Shown here piece by piece: positions 24,811 to 32,900 of a stretch of 64,000 nt of DNA. The notes beneath the pieces are model-generated. The model saw only the letters and a list, made by a program, of their open reading frames with translations. It did no database searches and was not told the DNA's origin. The number at the start of each line of letters is the position of its first letter. The stretch's first letter is position 1. The position numbers and the translations under genes are program-made. This DNA comes from Mycobacterium sp. IDR2000157661 (lineage in GTDB: Bacteria > Actinomycetota > Actinomycetes > Mycobacteriales > Mycobacteriaceae), in the NCBI RefSeq assembly GCF_022317005.1, contig NZ_CP081006.1, positions 3,968,001-4,032,000 on the forward strand, given 5' to 3'.

Positions 24811-25175
24811 CAGGCGCCGAACAGCCTGCGCCGCAACGCGGCTGCATTGCCGAAGATCCGGATACCGAGCACGACGATGATCGCGGTGGACAGCTGGGTG
24901 CCGACGCCCAGCTGGTCGCCGACGTAGACGATCAGCGCGGCGACGAGCACGTTGAACACGAACGAGACCACGAACACCTTCGAGTCGAAGATGCGTTCCA
25001 GATAGGCCCGCAGCCCGCCGAACACGGCGTCCAGCGCGGCGACCACCGCGATCGGCAGATACGGCTGGACGAACTCGGGCACGTCCGGCTGGAACACCAG
25101 GCCGAGCACGATGCCGACGACGAGTGCGGCGATTCCGATCACGTGGCTGGACTCATCTCCCGGGTCATTGCCCAA
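24810..25175 (-). CDS. Small basic membrane protein (DUF1290/Sbp family), Rv1824 homologue
   Basis: A 121-residue protein with three to four hydrophobic segments: IGIAALVVGIVLGLVF, IAVVAALDAVFGGLRAYLE, VVSFVFNVLVAALIVYVG and TAIIVVLGIRIFGNAAA. It ends in an RRRLFGA tail. The Sbp family sits beside DUF881 and division genes in Gram-positive bacteria; its function is unproven. The ATG at 25175 overlaps the upstream DUF881 stop. A GTG at 25142 is an alternative start giving 110 residues. The DUF881-Sbp-DUF881 sandwich suggests a membrane complex. Confidence 0.83.
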   Translation of the reverse strand: MGNDPGDESSHVIGIAALVVGIVLGLVFQPDVPEFVQPYLPIAVVAALDAVFGGLRAYLERIFDSKVFVVSFVFNVLVAALIVYVGDQLGVGTQLSTAIIVVLGIRIFGNAAALRRRLFGA

Positions 25176-26070
25176 TCTGTCTGGCGAAGTTCACTTCTCG
25201 AACGGACGCCGCGGGCAGGGTAAGCGCGTCGCCCGCGCTCACGCTCACTCCCACGCCGTAGGCGGACTCGAGCAGCCGCAGCCGCTGCAGGCCGGGGCTG
25301 CGGTCGAACACATCCTGCATCTCGCGTGGCGGTCCGACGGCGAGAACCTCGTACGGGCTGCTGATCGGTTGATTGTCGACCAAAATACCCCCGCCCGCCT
25401 GGCGGACCGTCACATTGGGTCCGATCCGGACACCGCCCACAGACAACGCCTCGGCGCCGCTCACCGACAACGAGTTGACCACCAGCTGCAGGTCTCGGTC
25501 CAGGATGATCTGCTGGCTGCCCGGCAGCCGCTCCTTGGACACGTCGCTGAGGTCGGCCTCCTCGCTGACGCCCGGGTCGGTCACGGTGATGGTCAATCCC
25601 GGACCGGTGACCGGGGTGGCCGCGGCGGCGATGTTGGCCTGGTCGAGTTGGGCGAGCAGCCGCTGGCCGAGGGCATCGCCTTCCAGGCGGCTGCGGCGTT
25701 CGGCATCCACTTCGGTGGCCAGCGCATCGCGACGGGCGGACAGTTCGCTGACGGTGCTGTCGGCCGCGCGCACACTGCCGGCGAGGGCCTGCTGGGTGGC
25801 CTGCATTCCCGGGGCGGTCTCGCGGGCCTGGGCCATCGCGACGGCGAACACCGTCACCAGCAGCGCCGCACCGGCCACCTGCCACGCCCAGGCCTGCCAC
25901 CATGGGCGCACCCGGCCTGCCGCCCTGGCCTCGGCCGCCGCGGCGTAACCCGGGTCGAGGTGGTCGGTCAGCAGCGAGCGCAGCAGCGACGGCACGGGGA
26001 TCAGCGTCGGCCGGTCGGCCGCATGCGCATTCCGGCCCGCCTCGAGGTCGTAGCCGCCGAGCGCGCTCAT
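25165..26070 (-). CDS. DUF881 membrane protein, Rv1823 homologue
   Basis: A 301-residue paralogue of the 24.0-kb gene: cytosolic N-terminus, a membrane helix near 62-80 (AWQVAGAALLVTVFAVAMAQ), a coiled coil at about 95-135, and a DUF881 domain (LTITVTDPGVSEEADLSD, EALSVGGVRIGPNVTV, SSPYEVLAVGPPREMQDV). Its ATG at 26070 directly follows the third copy of a 32-bp repeat, which supplies the GAGGG ribosome site. It is probably translated by re-initiation after the mini-ORFs encoded in that repeat. Confidence 0.85.
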   Translation of the reverse strand: MSALGGYDLEAGRNAHAADRPTLIPVPSLLRSLLTDHLDPGYAAAAEARAAGRVRPWWQAWAWQVAGAALLVTVFAVAMAQARETAPGMQATQQALAGSVRAADSTVSELSARRDALATEVDAERRSRLEGDALGQRLLAQLDQANIAAAATPVTGPGLTITVTDPGVSEEADLSDVSKERLPGSQQIILDRDLQLVVNSLSVSGAEALSVGGVRIGPNVTVRQAGGGILVDNQPISSPYEVLAVGPPREMQDVFDRSPGLQRLRLLESAYGVGVSVSAGDALTLPAASVREVNFARQIGQ

Positions 26071-26166
26071 CTGTGCCCTCGGCTCTTCGCGCGAGCGCTC
26101 ATCGGGTTCCTCGGCTCTTCGCGCGAGCGCTCATCGGGTTCCTCGGCTCTTCGCGCGAGCGCTCAT
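26071..26166 (-). repeat. Three tandem 32-bp ATGA-bounded repeats (MIRU-like) at the pgsA2/DUF881 junction
   Basis: On the minus strand, copies run 26166-26135, 26134-26103 and 26102-26071. The first two are identical; the third differs only in its last seven bases. Each begins ATGAGCGCTCGCGCGAAGAG, encodes the mini-ORF MSARAKSRGTR (MSARAKSRGHR in copy three), holds GAGG about 6 nt before the next ATG, and ends so that TGA overlaps that ATG. Since 32 is not a multiple of 3, every copy shifts frame. Copy one is read through by pgsA2, whose stop is the ATGA of copy two. Confidence 0.85.
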
Positions 26167-26793
26167 CGCGGCCACCTTGGGCATGTGCCGCATCACCAGC
26201 CCCACCTGCAGCAGGTACAGCACGCCCGACCACAGGTACATCGCCAGCCCCCAGATGAGGAAGGCCCAGCCACACGCCAGGATCACCCGGCTCCACAACG
26301 CGTCCCACTGCCCCAACAGGATCAGCGGGAGCCCGGACATCAGCGCGAACGTGGCCGCCTTGCCGATGTAGGTGACCGGCAGCGCGGTCAACCCGCGACT
26401 GCGCAGCAGAGGCAGCGTGGCGGCCAGCACCGCGTCGCGGCCCACCAACGTCACCACGGTCCACCAGGGCAGCGAGCCGTGAACCGCCATCGCCACCGGA
26501 ACCACGATCATGTAGATGCGGTCGACGAGCGGGTCGAGCAACTCCCCCAGTCGCGAGGATTGGTTGTCGACCAGGCGCGCGATCTTGCCGTCGGCCCAGT
26601 CGGAGAACCCGCTGAACATCAGCACCGCCACCGCCCATGCGTTGGCGTCGGCGACCAGGAGCAGCCACAGGAAGACCGGGATCAGCACCAAGCGCACCAC
26701 GCTCAGCACGTTGGGCACGGTCAGCACCCGGTCCCGGGCGGGGCCCGGCTCGTCCGGCGGCGGCGAAGGCGCCCGACGATGCGCCTCGGTCAT
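26131..26793 (-). CDS. pgsA2: CDP-alcohol phosphatidyltransferase PgsA2
   Basis: A 220-residue membrane enzyme of the CDP-alcohol phosphotransferase family. The full catalytic signature DxxDGxxARx8GxxxDxxxD is seen starting at DWADGKIARL near residue 64, with GELLDPLVD. Several hydrophobic helices follow. The M. tuberculosis homologue (Rv1822) is called PgsA2, but its substrate is less certain than that of PgsA3 or PgsA1. The last 11 codons (MSARAKSRGTR) come from the 32-bp repeat, so the native C-terminus probably ended near MPKVAA. The start is 10 nt after secA2. Confidence 0.9.
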   Translation of the reverse strand: MTEAHRRAPSPPPDEPGPARDRVLTVPNVLSVVRLVLIPVFLWLLLVADANAWAVAVLMFSGFSDWADGKIARLVDNQSSRLGELLDPLVDRIYMIVVPVAMAVHGSLPWWTVVTLVGRDAVLAATLPLLRSRGLTALPVTYIGKAATFALMSGLPLILLGQWDALWSRVILACGWAFLIWGLAMYLWSGVLYLLQVGLVMRHMPKVAAMSARAKSRGTR

Positions 26794-26802
26794 GGGCTAA
26801 AC

Positions 26803-29148
26803 CTAGCGGAACACACCCGGCAGGCTCAGCGCCGACAACGAGTCGTCGGCGAGCGGGTTGTCATGGACCATGTAGGTCCAGGTCGACGTCGGCCGGGCGA
26901 GCTTGGACAGGTCGATGCCCGGCTCGTCCTCGATCGACTGCGCGGTCTCGAAGGTCTGCTGGGCCGCCTCGATCGCGTCGGCGGCCAGCGACGCGAACGC
27001 GTCGACGGCCATCCGGTGGAACTCGTCGATCGGGGTCTGGTTGCCCAGCGCGCGCAGGTGGATGCTCTCCCGGATGTCGGCGAGGTAGGCCAGGTGATCG
27101 GCCCAACCGCGGTCCAGGTGGTAGAGCATGATCAGCCGGCAGACCTTTTCCAGCTTGTCCTCGCCGAGCCGCTCCGCGACCTCCTCGTAGCGCTTCGGTG
27201 ACCGTTCGGCCAGTTCCTCGCGCGCCGTCGGCGTGCGCAGCAGCGTGTTCCGGCGTTCGACGATGATGGCGCGCTGCTGGGCGATCAGCTGGTTGTAGCG
27301 CCAGTTGTTGGCGTGGATGTCGAGCATGCGGCCCTCGGCGATGCGTTGCGCGTGGTCCAGCAGGCCCGCGGCCTTGCGGTTGACGACGCGGCCGTCCTCC
27401 TTCTCCGGGTCGGTGTCCATCGGCAGCTTGTTCGGCTCAAGGTGGGCGGTGACCACGTCGTCCTCCCAGCTGGCGAAGAAGACCGACGAGCCCGGGTCGC
27501 CCTGGCGTCCGGCGCGCCCACGCAGCTGGTTGTCCAGGCGCTGGGTGTGGTGGCGGCCGGTGCCGATGACGTGCAGCCCGCCGAGTTCGGCGACCTCTTT
27601 CTTTCTGGCGTCGTGATCGCTTACGTCGGACCCGCCCAGCCGGATGTCGGTGCCCCGCCCGGCCATCTGGGTGGACACCGTGACGCTGCCCAGCTTGCCG
27701 GCCTCCGCGATCACCGCGGCCTCCTCGGCGTCGTTCTTGGCGTTCAGGACGACGGCGGGCACGCCGGCCTTGACCAGCCTCTCGTGCAGTTCCTCCGATT
27801 CGGCGACGTCTCGGGTGCCGACGAGCACGGGTTGGCGCGTCTCGTGGACGGTCCTGATGTGCTCGACGATTGCGTCGTTTCGGGCGGCGGCGGTGACGTA
27901 GACCCGGTCGGGTTCGTCCTCGCGGATGTTGGGCTTGTTCGGCTCGATCGGCGAGACCCCGAGCTTGTAGAACTGGCGCAGCTGCTCACCGGCGGCCAGC
28001 GCGGTGCCGGTCATGCCGCAGACGGTCGGATAGCGGTTGATCAGCGCCTGCACGGTGATGGTGTCGAGCACCTCACCGGTCTCGGTGGTCTCGATGCCCT
28101 CCTTCGCCTCCACGGCGGCCTGCAGCCCGTCGGGCCAGCGCTGCAGCTGGGCGATGCGGCCGCGGGAGGCGTTGATCAGGTGGACGGCGTCGTCGCGGAC
28201 GATGTAGTGCACGTCCCGTTGCAGCAGGACGTGCGCGTGCAGCGCCACGTTGATCTCGGTGAGCGTGGTCGCGACGTGCTCCTCGGAGTACAGGTCGATG
28301 CCGCCGAGTTTGGCCTCGACCTTCTGCGCACCGGTCTCGGTCAGGTGCACGTTGCGGGCGTCGGTGTCGGTGTCGAAGTCCACACCCGGGGTCAGTTCGC
28401 CGACCATTCGGATGAGCTCGATCTTGGGCGTCTCGCGGTGGCTCGTGCCGGCCAGCACCAGCGGCACCAGCGCCTCGTCGACGAGCACCGAGTCGGCCTC
28501 GTCGATGAGCGCGACGTCCGGGTTCGGCGATACGAGGTCGGCCACGTCGGTGACGAGCTGATCGCGCAGCACGTCGAAGCCGATCTCGTTGACCGAGGCG
28601 TACGTGATGTCGCATTCGTAGGCCGCGCGACGCTCGTCGGCCGTGGACTTCTCGGTGATCCAGCCGACCGTGAGTCCCAGCGCCTCGAGCAGCGGGCCCA
28701 TCCACTCGGCGTCCCGGCGGGCGAGGTAGTCGTTGATGGTGATGACGTGCACGCTCCGGCCGCCGAGCGCGTAGCCGGCCGCGGCGATCGCGCCGGACAG
28801 CGTCTTGCCCTCACCGGTGGCCATCTCGACGACGTCACCGGCGAGCATGCGCAGCGCGCCGAGCAGCTGGACATCGAAGGGCCGCAGCGTCGTTGTCCGT
28901 TCGGCGGCTTCTCGCGCGATGGCCAGGAACTGCGGGATGTCGATCGACTCGGCCAGGTCGTCGAGGTTGAGCAGCTCGGCGGCCTTGCGCAGCTGTTCGT
29001 CGTCGAGCGCGGCGGCCTTCTCTTCGAATTCCGCCGAACTGTGCACCTGCGCCATCGAGTGCGCCTGGTCCCGGTCGGTGCTGGCGCCGAGCATCCGCCA
29101 GAACCGATTGCTGACACGACCTGAGGCTCGGGTCTTGGTCTTCGCCAC
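26803..29148 (-). CDS. secA2: Accessory preprotein translocase ATPase SecA2
   Basis: A 781-residue SecA paralogue, shorter than housekeeping SecA1 and lacking the C-terminal zinc-binding linker, as expected for SecA2. Walker A is MATGEGKTLSG near residue 118. The DEAD-type Walker B is LIDEADSVLVDEAL near 215. Helicase motifs CGMTGTALAAGEQLRQFYKL and MAGRGTDIRLGG are intact. It drives export of a subset of proteins, including some without signal peptides, through the SecYEG channel. A TACCTT -10 lies 6 nt before the GTG start, and secA2-pgsA2 follow each other closely. Confidence 0.97.
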   Translation of the reverse strand: MAKTKTRASGRVSNRFWRMLGASTDRDQAHSMAQVHSSAEFEEKAAALDDEQLRKAAELLNLDDLAESIDIPQFLAIAREAAERTTTLRPFDVQLLGALRMLAGDVVEMATGEGKTLSGAIAAAGYALGGRSVHVITINDYLARRDAEWMGPLLEALGLTVGWITEKSTADERRAAYECDITYASVNEIGFDVLRDQLVTDVADLVSPNPDVALIDEADSVLVDEALVPLVLAGTSHRETPKIELIRMVGELTPGVDFDTDTDARNVHLTETGAQKVEAKLGGIDLYSEEHVATTLTEINVALHAHVLLQRDVHYIVRDDAVHLINASRGRIAQLQRWPDGLQAAVEAKEGIETTETGEVLDTITVQALINRYPTVCGMTGTALAAGEQLRQFYKLGVSPIEPNKPNIREDEPDRVYVTAAARNDAIVEHIRTVHETRQPVLVGTRDVAESEELHERLVKAGVPAVVLNAKNDAEEAAVIAEAGKLGSVTVSTQMAGRGTDIRLGGSDVSDHDARKKEVAELGGLHVIGTGRHHTQRLDNQLRGRAGRQGDPGSSVFFASWEDDVVTAHLEPNKLPMDTDPEKEDGRVVNRKAAGLLDHAQRIAEGRMLDIHANNWRYNQLIAQQRAIIVERRNTLLRTPTAREELAERSPKRYEEVAERLGEDKLEKVCRLIMLYHLDRGWADHLAYLADIRESIHLRALGNQTPIDEFHRMAVDAFASLAADAIEAAQQTFETAQSIEDEPGIDLSKLARPTSTWTYMVHDNPLADDSLSALSLPGVFR

Positions 29149-29154
29149 ACAATC

Positions 29155-29160
29155 AAGGTA
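29155..29160 (-). promoter_or_regulatory. Leaderless-type -10 box (TACCTT) for secA2
   Basis: On the minus strand TACCTT is followed by exactly 6 nt and the GTG start of secA2, so transcription should begin at the initiation codon. The 34-nt gap to ilvG has no other feature. Confidence 0.6.
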
Positions 29161-29182
29161 CGCGGCCCCGGCCCGCCGCCCG

Positions 29183-30835
29183 CTAGGCGAGGTTGGAGCG
29201 ACGGGGGTAGGCCACCGTCGGGTCGGTCAGCGCATTGACGACTGCGGGCAGGCCCGACGAGAACGCGCGATCCAGTGCGGGCCGCAGTTCGGCGGGCGCC
29301 GACACCAACTCGCCGTGCCCGCCGAGCGCCGCGACGACTTCGTCGTAGCGGGTGCCCGGCCGTAGTTCGGCGACGACGGAGTAGCCGTAGATCGCCTCCA
29401 TCGGGTGCTTCTCCAGCGCCCAGATGCCGTTGTTGCCGATCACCGACACCACCTGAACGTCGTGGCGTACCAACGTGTCCCATTCCATCCCGGAGAACCC
29501 GAACGCCCCGTCGCCCTGCAGCAGAACCACCTGCCGATGCGGCAGGGCCAGCTTGGCCGCCAGGGCGTAACCCGGCCCCGACCCGAGGCAGCCGAACGGC
29601 CCGCTGTCCAGCCACGCCCCCGGCACGTAACTGTCGATCACTCGGCCTGCATACGAGCCGAAGTCGCCGGCGTCGATCACCACGATGGCGTCGCGGTCCA
29701 GCATCGCGCTCAGTTCCGCATACACCCGCATGGGATGCAGCGGCATGCGGTCGTCGCCCAGCTCGTCGGCCTCGGCCGCCCGCGCTGAGGTCTCCACCGC
29801 GCGCAACGCCGCGATCCACGCCTCGTGATCAGGCCCCGACGCGGTCGACAGCGCCGCCAACGTCGTTGTCAGGTCCCCGTACAGGGCGGCGGCCACCGTG
29901 CGCGGATGGGGGCGCTGCTGCGGGACGCGGTCGACGGCGATCAGCGTCGTGTCGGGCCCGAACACTCCACCGAAGCCGAGGCGAAAGTCCATCGGCACCC
30001 CGATCACGACGGCGACGTCGGCCTCCTTCAACGCCTTCGATCGGGCCCGGGAGAACGCGAGCTGATGGTCGGCGGGAACCGTGCCGCGCGCCATGCCGTT
30101 CATCAGCACCGGAATGCGTAGGGCCTCTGCGAGTTCCAGCAGGGCGGCCTCGGCATGGCCCCACCACACGTTGGTGCCCCCCATCACGACGGGCCGCTCG
30201 GCCTGTGAGAGCAGTCGCAGCGCGGTTTCGAGTGCATCGCCGTCGGCCTGCCGCACCGCCGGCGGCTCGGTCAACGCTCCGGGGGCACCGGCGTCGGCGG
30301 CCTCGCTGAAGACGTGGTCCATCGGGAAGTCGACGAACGCCACCCCGGAGATTCCGTCCGCCGCTCCGACCGACGCCCGCAACGCGTCGTCGACCAGCTT
30401 GCCCGCCGCGTCCGGGGAATCCGCGGTGGCCGCGAACCGGCACAGCGGCGCCACGAACGGGACATGGTCGATCTCCTGCAACGAGCCCTGACCCCACCGC
30501 AGTGCAGGCGCGCGGCCGCCGAGCACCACGAGCGGCGACTGGTTCTGCTGGGCGGCGGCCATCGCGCTCATACCGTTGGTGACGCCGGGGCCCGCGGTCA
30601 GCGCGGCCACCCCGGGCAGGCGGGTCACCTTGGACCATCCCTCGGCGGCGAAGGCGGCGGTCTGCTCGTGCCGGGTGTCGATGAGCCGGATGTTCTCGGC
30701 GCGGCACCCGTCGTAGATCGAGAACAGGTGGCCACCCGAGAGTGTGAAGACCGTGTCGATGCCGCTGGCCCGCAGCCGCCGGGCGATCAGATGTCCCGCA
30801 TTGACCCGGTCTGTATCCGCAGCATCGAGGCTCAT
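29183..30835 (-). CDS. ilvG: Acetolactate synthase-like TPP enzyme IlvG
   Basis: A 550-residue thiamine-diphosphate enzyme. The N-terminal PYR domain has the catalytic glutamate in DTRHEQTAAFAAEGW. The central domain resembles a nucleotide-binding Rossmann fold. The C-terminal PP domain has the TPP motif GDGAFGFSGMEWDTL ending in IGNN. It matches Rv1820 in length and place. True branched-chain acetolactate synthase is IlvB/IlvN. IlvG lacks an adjacent small subunit, and an oxalyl-CoA-decarboxylase-like or other carboligase role is possible. Start at ATG 30835 with a leaderless TATGCT promoter. Confidence 0.88.
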   Translation of the reverse strand: MSLDAADTDRVNAGHLIARRLRASGIDTVFTLSGGHLFSIYDGCRAENIRLIDTRHEQTAAFAAEGWSKVTRLPGVAALTAGPGVTNGMSAMAAAQQNQSPLVVLGGRAPALRWGQGSLQEIDHVPFVAPLCRFAATADSPDAAGKLVDDALRASVGAADGISGVAFVDFPMDHVFSEAADAGAPGALTEPPAVRQADGDALETALRLLSQAERPVVMGGTNVWWGHAEAALLELAEALRIPVLMNGMARGTVPADHQLAFSRARSKALKEADVAVVIGVPMDFRLGFGGVFGPDTTLIAVDRVPQQRPHPRTVAAALYGDLTTTLAALSTASGPDHEAWIAALRAVETSARAAEADELGDDRMPLHPMRVYAELSAMLDRDAIVVIDAGDFGSYAGRVIDSYVPGAWLDSGPFGCLGSGPGYALAAKLALPHRQVVLLQGDGAFGFSGMEWDTLVRHDVQVVSVIGNNGIWALEKHPMEAIYGYSVVAELRPGTRYDEVVAALGGHGELVSAPAELRPALDRAFSSGLPAVVNALTDPTVAYPRRSNLA

Positions 30836-30841
30836 GGGGGG

Positions 30842-30847
30842 AGCATA
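30842..30847 (-). promoter_or_regulatory. Leaderless-type -10 box (TATGCT) for ilvG
   Basis: TATGCT on the minus strand lies 6 nt before the ATG at 30835; the spacer is all C, with no ribosome site. This supports both the start choice and a leaderless transcript. Confidence 0.6.
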
Positions 30848-30959
30848 ATCAGCCGTGGTCGGTGACCAGGAGATCGAAGTCGGCGAGGGCCGATCGTGGC
30901 TGCACGGACTCGCCGTCGGCGGTTGAGACGGTCGCGGCGCCGACCGCAGGTTGTCGCGG

Positions 30960-30965
30960 TACCTT
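30960..30965 (+). promoter_or_regulatory. Leaderless-type -10 box (TACCTT) for the BacA-like transporter
   Basis: TACCTT is followed by 6 nt and the ATG at 30972. It argues for that ATG rather than the upstream in-frame TTG at 30951. Confidence 0.6.
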
Positions 30966-30971
30966 GCCCGC

Positions 30972-32900
30972 ATGGATGAGGGAATGTTCGTCCCGACGCT
31001 GGACTGGAGCAGCGAGCTCCTGGACTCGTTGAGGTGGATCGCCCAGGCCTGGGCGATCGCGGCGATCTGCACGGTGGCGGTGCTGGTGCTGATCATGAGG
31101 CGCACCGAATGGGGCAGGCAGTTCTGGCGCATCACCGGCGACTACTTCAAGGGCCCGGAGAGCGTCAAGGTGTGGCTGTGGCTGGCGGTGATCCTGCTGT
31201 CGGTGATCGTCGGCGTTCGCCTCTCGGTCCTGTTCAGCTACCAGGGCAACGACATGATGACGAGTTTCCAGGTGGTCGCGGCCGGCATCGGCAACGACGA
31301 CGACCTCGTCAAGGCCTCCGGCAGGGACGGCTTCTGGCTCTCGATGCTGGTCTTCGCGGTGCTGGCGGTGCTGCACGTCTCGCGGATCATGCTGGATCTG
31401 TTCATCACCCAGCGGTTCATGCTGGCGTGGCGGATCTGGCTGACCGACCGCCTCACCGGAGACTGGCTCGACGGCAAGGCCTATTACCGGGGCCGGTTCA
31501 TCGACCAGACCATCGACAACCCCGATCAGCGCATTCAGCAGGACATCGACATCTTCACCGCCGGGGTCGGCGGCCTGCCCAACACCCCGAACAACACCTC
31601 CACCGCGACGCTGCTGTTCGGGGCGGTCAACGCGATCGTCTCGATGATCTCGTTCACGGCGATCCTGTGGAACCTGTCGGGCACGCTCACCCTGCCGGTG
31701 CTCGGAACCGAAGTGCCCAAGGCCATGTTCTGGATCCTGATCGGGTATGTGCTCTTCGCGACGGTCGTCGCGTTCTGGGTCGGCAGACCGATCATCGGGC
31801 TGGCCTTCAACAACGAGAAGTTCAACGCGGCGTTCCGGTACGCGCTGGTGCGGCTTCGCGACGCCGCCGAGGCGGTTGCGTTCTACCGCGGTGAGGCGGC
31901 CGAGCGCAGCGGGTTGCGCAAGCTGTTCGTCCCGGTGGTGTCCAACTACAAGCGCTACATCAACCGGATGATGGGCTTCTACGGCTGGAACCTGTCGATG
32001 GACCAGATCATCGTGGTGCCGCCGTATCTGTTGCAGTTCCCCCGGTTCTTCAGCGGCGAAATCACGCTGGGTGCGATGAGCCAGACGGCGTCGGCGTTCG
32101 GCAACATCGAGCAGGGACTGTCCTTCTTCCGCAACGTCTATGACCAGTTCGCCGGCTACCGGGCGGCGATAATCCGGCTGCACGGGCTGGTCGTCGCCAA
32201 CGACGAGGGCCGCGCGCTTCCGGAGATCACCACCACGCCGTGCGCCGACGGCACCGTGGCGCTGTCCGACATCGAGGTCCGCACGCCGGACGGGCGGCAG
32301 CTCATCAATCCCCTCGACCTGCGGCTGGAGGTCGGCGACACCATGGTGGTCACCGGTGCGTCCGGCGTCGGCAAGACCACATTGTTGCGCAGCCTCGCCG
32401 AGCTGTGGCCCTACACGTCCGGCACGTTGACGCGGCCGTGCGGCGACAACGAGACGATGTTCCTGTCGCAGCTTCCGTATGTGCCGCTCGGTGATCTGCG
32501 CGCCGTGGTCAGCTACCCCAACCAGGAGGGCGCCGTCGCCGACCAGACGCTGGAGCGCACCCTGGAGGCGGTGGCACTGCCGCATTTGGTCGGGCGGCTC
32601 GACGAGGTGCAGGACTGGGCCAAGGTGCTCTCACCCGGTGAGCAACAGCGCATCGCGTTCGCCCGGATCCTGCTCACCGAACCCAAGGCGGTGTTCCTCG
32701 ACGAGTCCACCTCCGCGCTCGACGAGGGCGTCGAGTTCCTGCTGTATCAGCTGGTGCGCACCCGGCTGCCCGACACCATCCTGGTCAGCGTCAGCCATCG
32801 AAAGACCGTCGAGCAGCACCACACGCACGAGCTGGAGCTGCTCGGCGACGGAGACTGGCGGTTCAGCCGCATCGAGGGCAGCGAGCCGGCCCTGGTCTAG
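30972..32900 (+). CDS. bacA: BacA/SbmA-like ABC transporter (Rv1819c homologue)
   Basis: A 642-residue fused membrane-plus-ATPase protein. The SbmA/BacA-type membrane domain (about residues 1-400) has FSYQGNDMMTSFQ and DQTIDNPDQRIQQDIDIF. The nucleotide-binding domain has Walker A GASGVGKTTLLRSL, signature LSPGEQQRIAFAR and Walker B AVFLDESTSALDEG. The M. tuberculosis homologue imports cobalamin and antimicrobial peptides such as bleomycin through a large water-filled cavity, a multi-solute transporter. I took the ATG at 30972 because of the leaderless -10. Its TAG stop shares a CTAG with the convergent flavoprotein gene. Confidence 0.95.
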   Translation: MDEGMFVPTLDWSSELLDSLRWIAQAWAIAAICTVAVLVLIMRRTEWGRQFWRITGDYFKGPESVKVWLWLAVILLSVIVGVRLSVLFSYQGNDMMTSFQVVAAGIGNDDDLVKASGRDGFWLSMLVFAVLAVLHVSRIMLDLFITQRFMLAWRIWLTDRLTGDWLDGKAYYRGRFIDQTIDNPDQRIQQDIDIFTAGVGGLPNTPNNTSTATLLFGAVNAIVSMISFTAILWNLSGTLTLPVLGTEVPKAMFWILIGYVLFATVVAFWVGRPIIGLAFNNEKFNAAFRYALVRLRDAAEAVAFYRGEAAERSGLRKLFVPVVSNYKRYINRMMGFYGWNLSMDQIIVVPPYLLQFPRFFSGEITLGAMSQTASAFGNIEQGLSFFRNVYDQFAGYRAAIIRLHGLVVANDEGRALPEITTTPCADGTVALSDIEVRTPDGRQLINPLDLRLEVGDTMVVTGASGVGKTTLLRSLAELWPYTSGTLTRPCGDNETMFLSQLPYVPLGDLRAVVSYPNQEGAVADQTLERTLEAVALPHLVGRLDEVQDWAKVLSPGEQQRIAFARILLTEPKAVFLDESTSALDEGVEFLLYQLVRTRLPDTILVSVSHRKTVEQHHTHELELLGDGDWRFSRIEGSEPALV

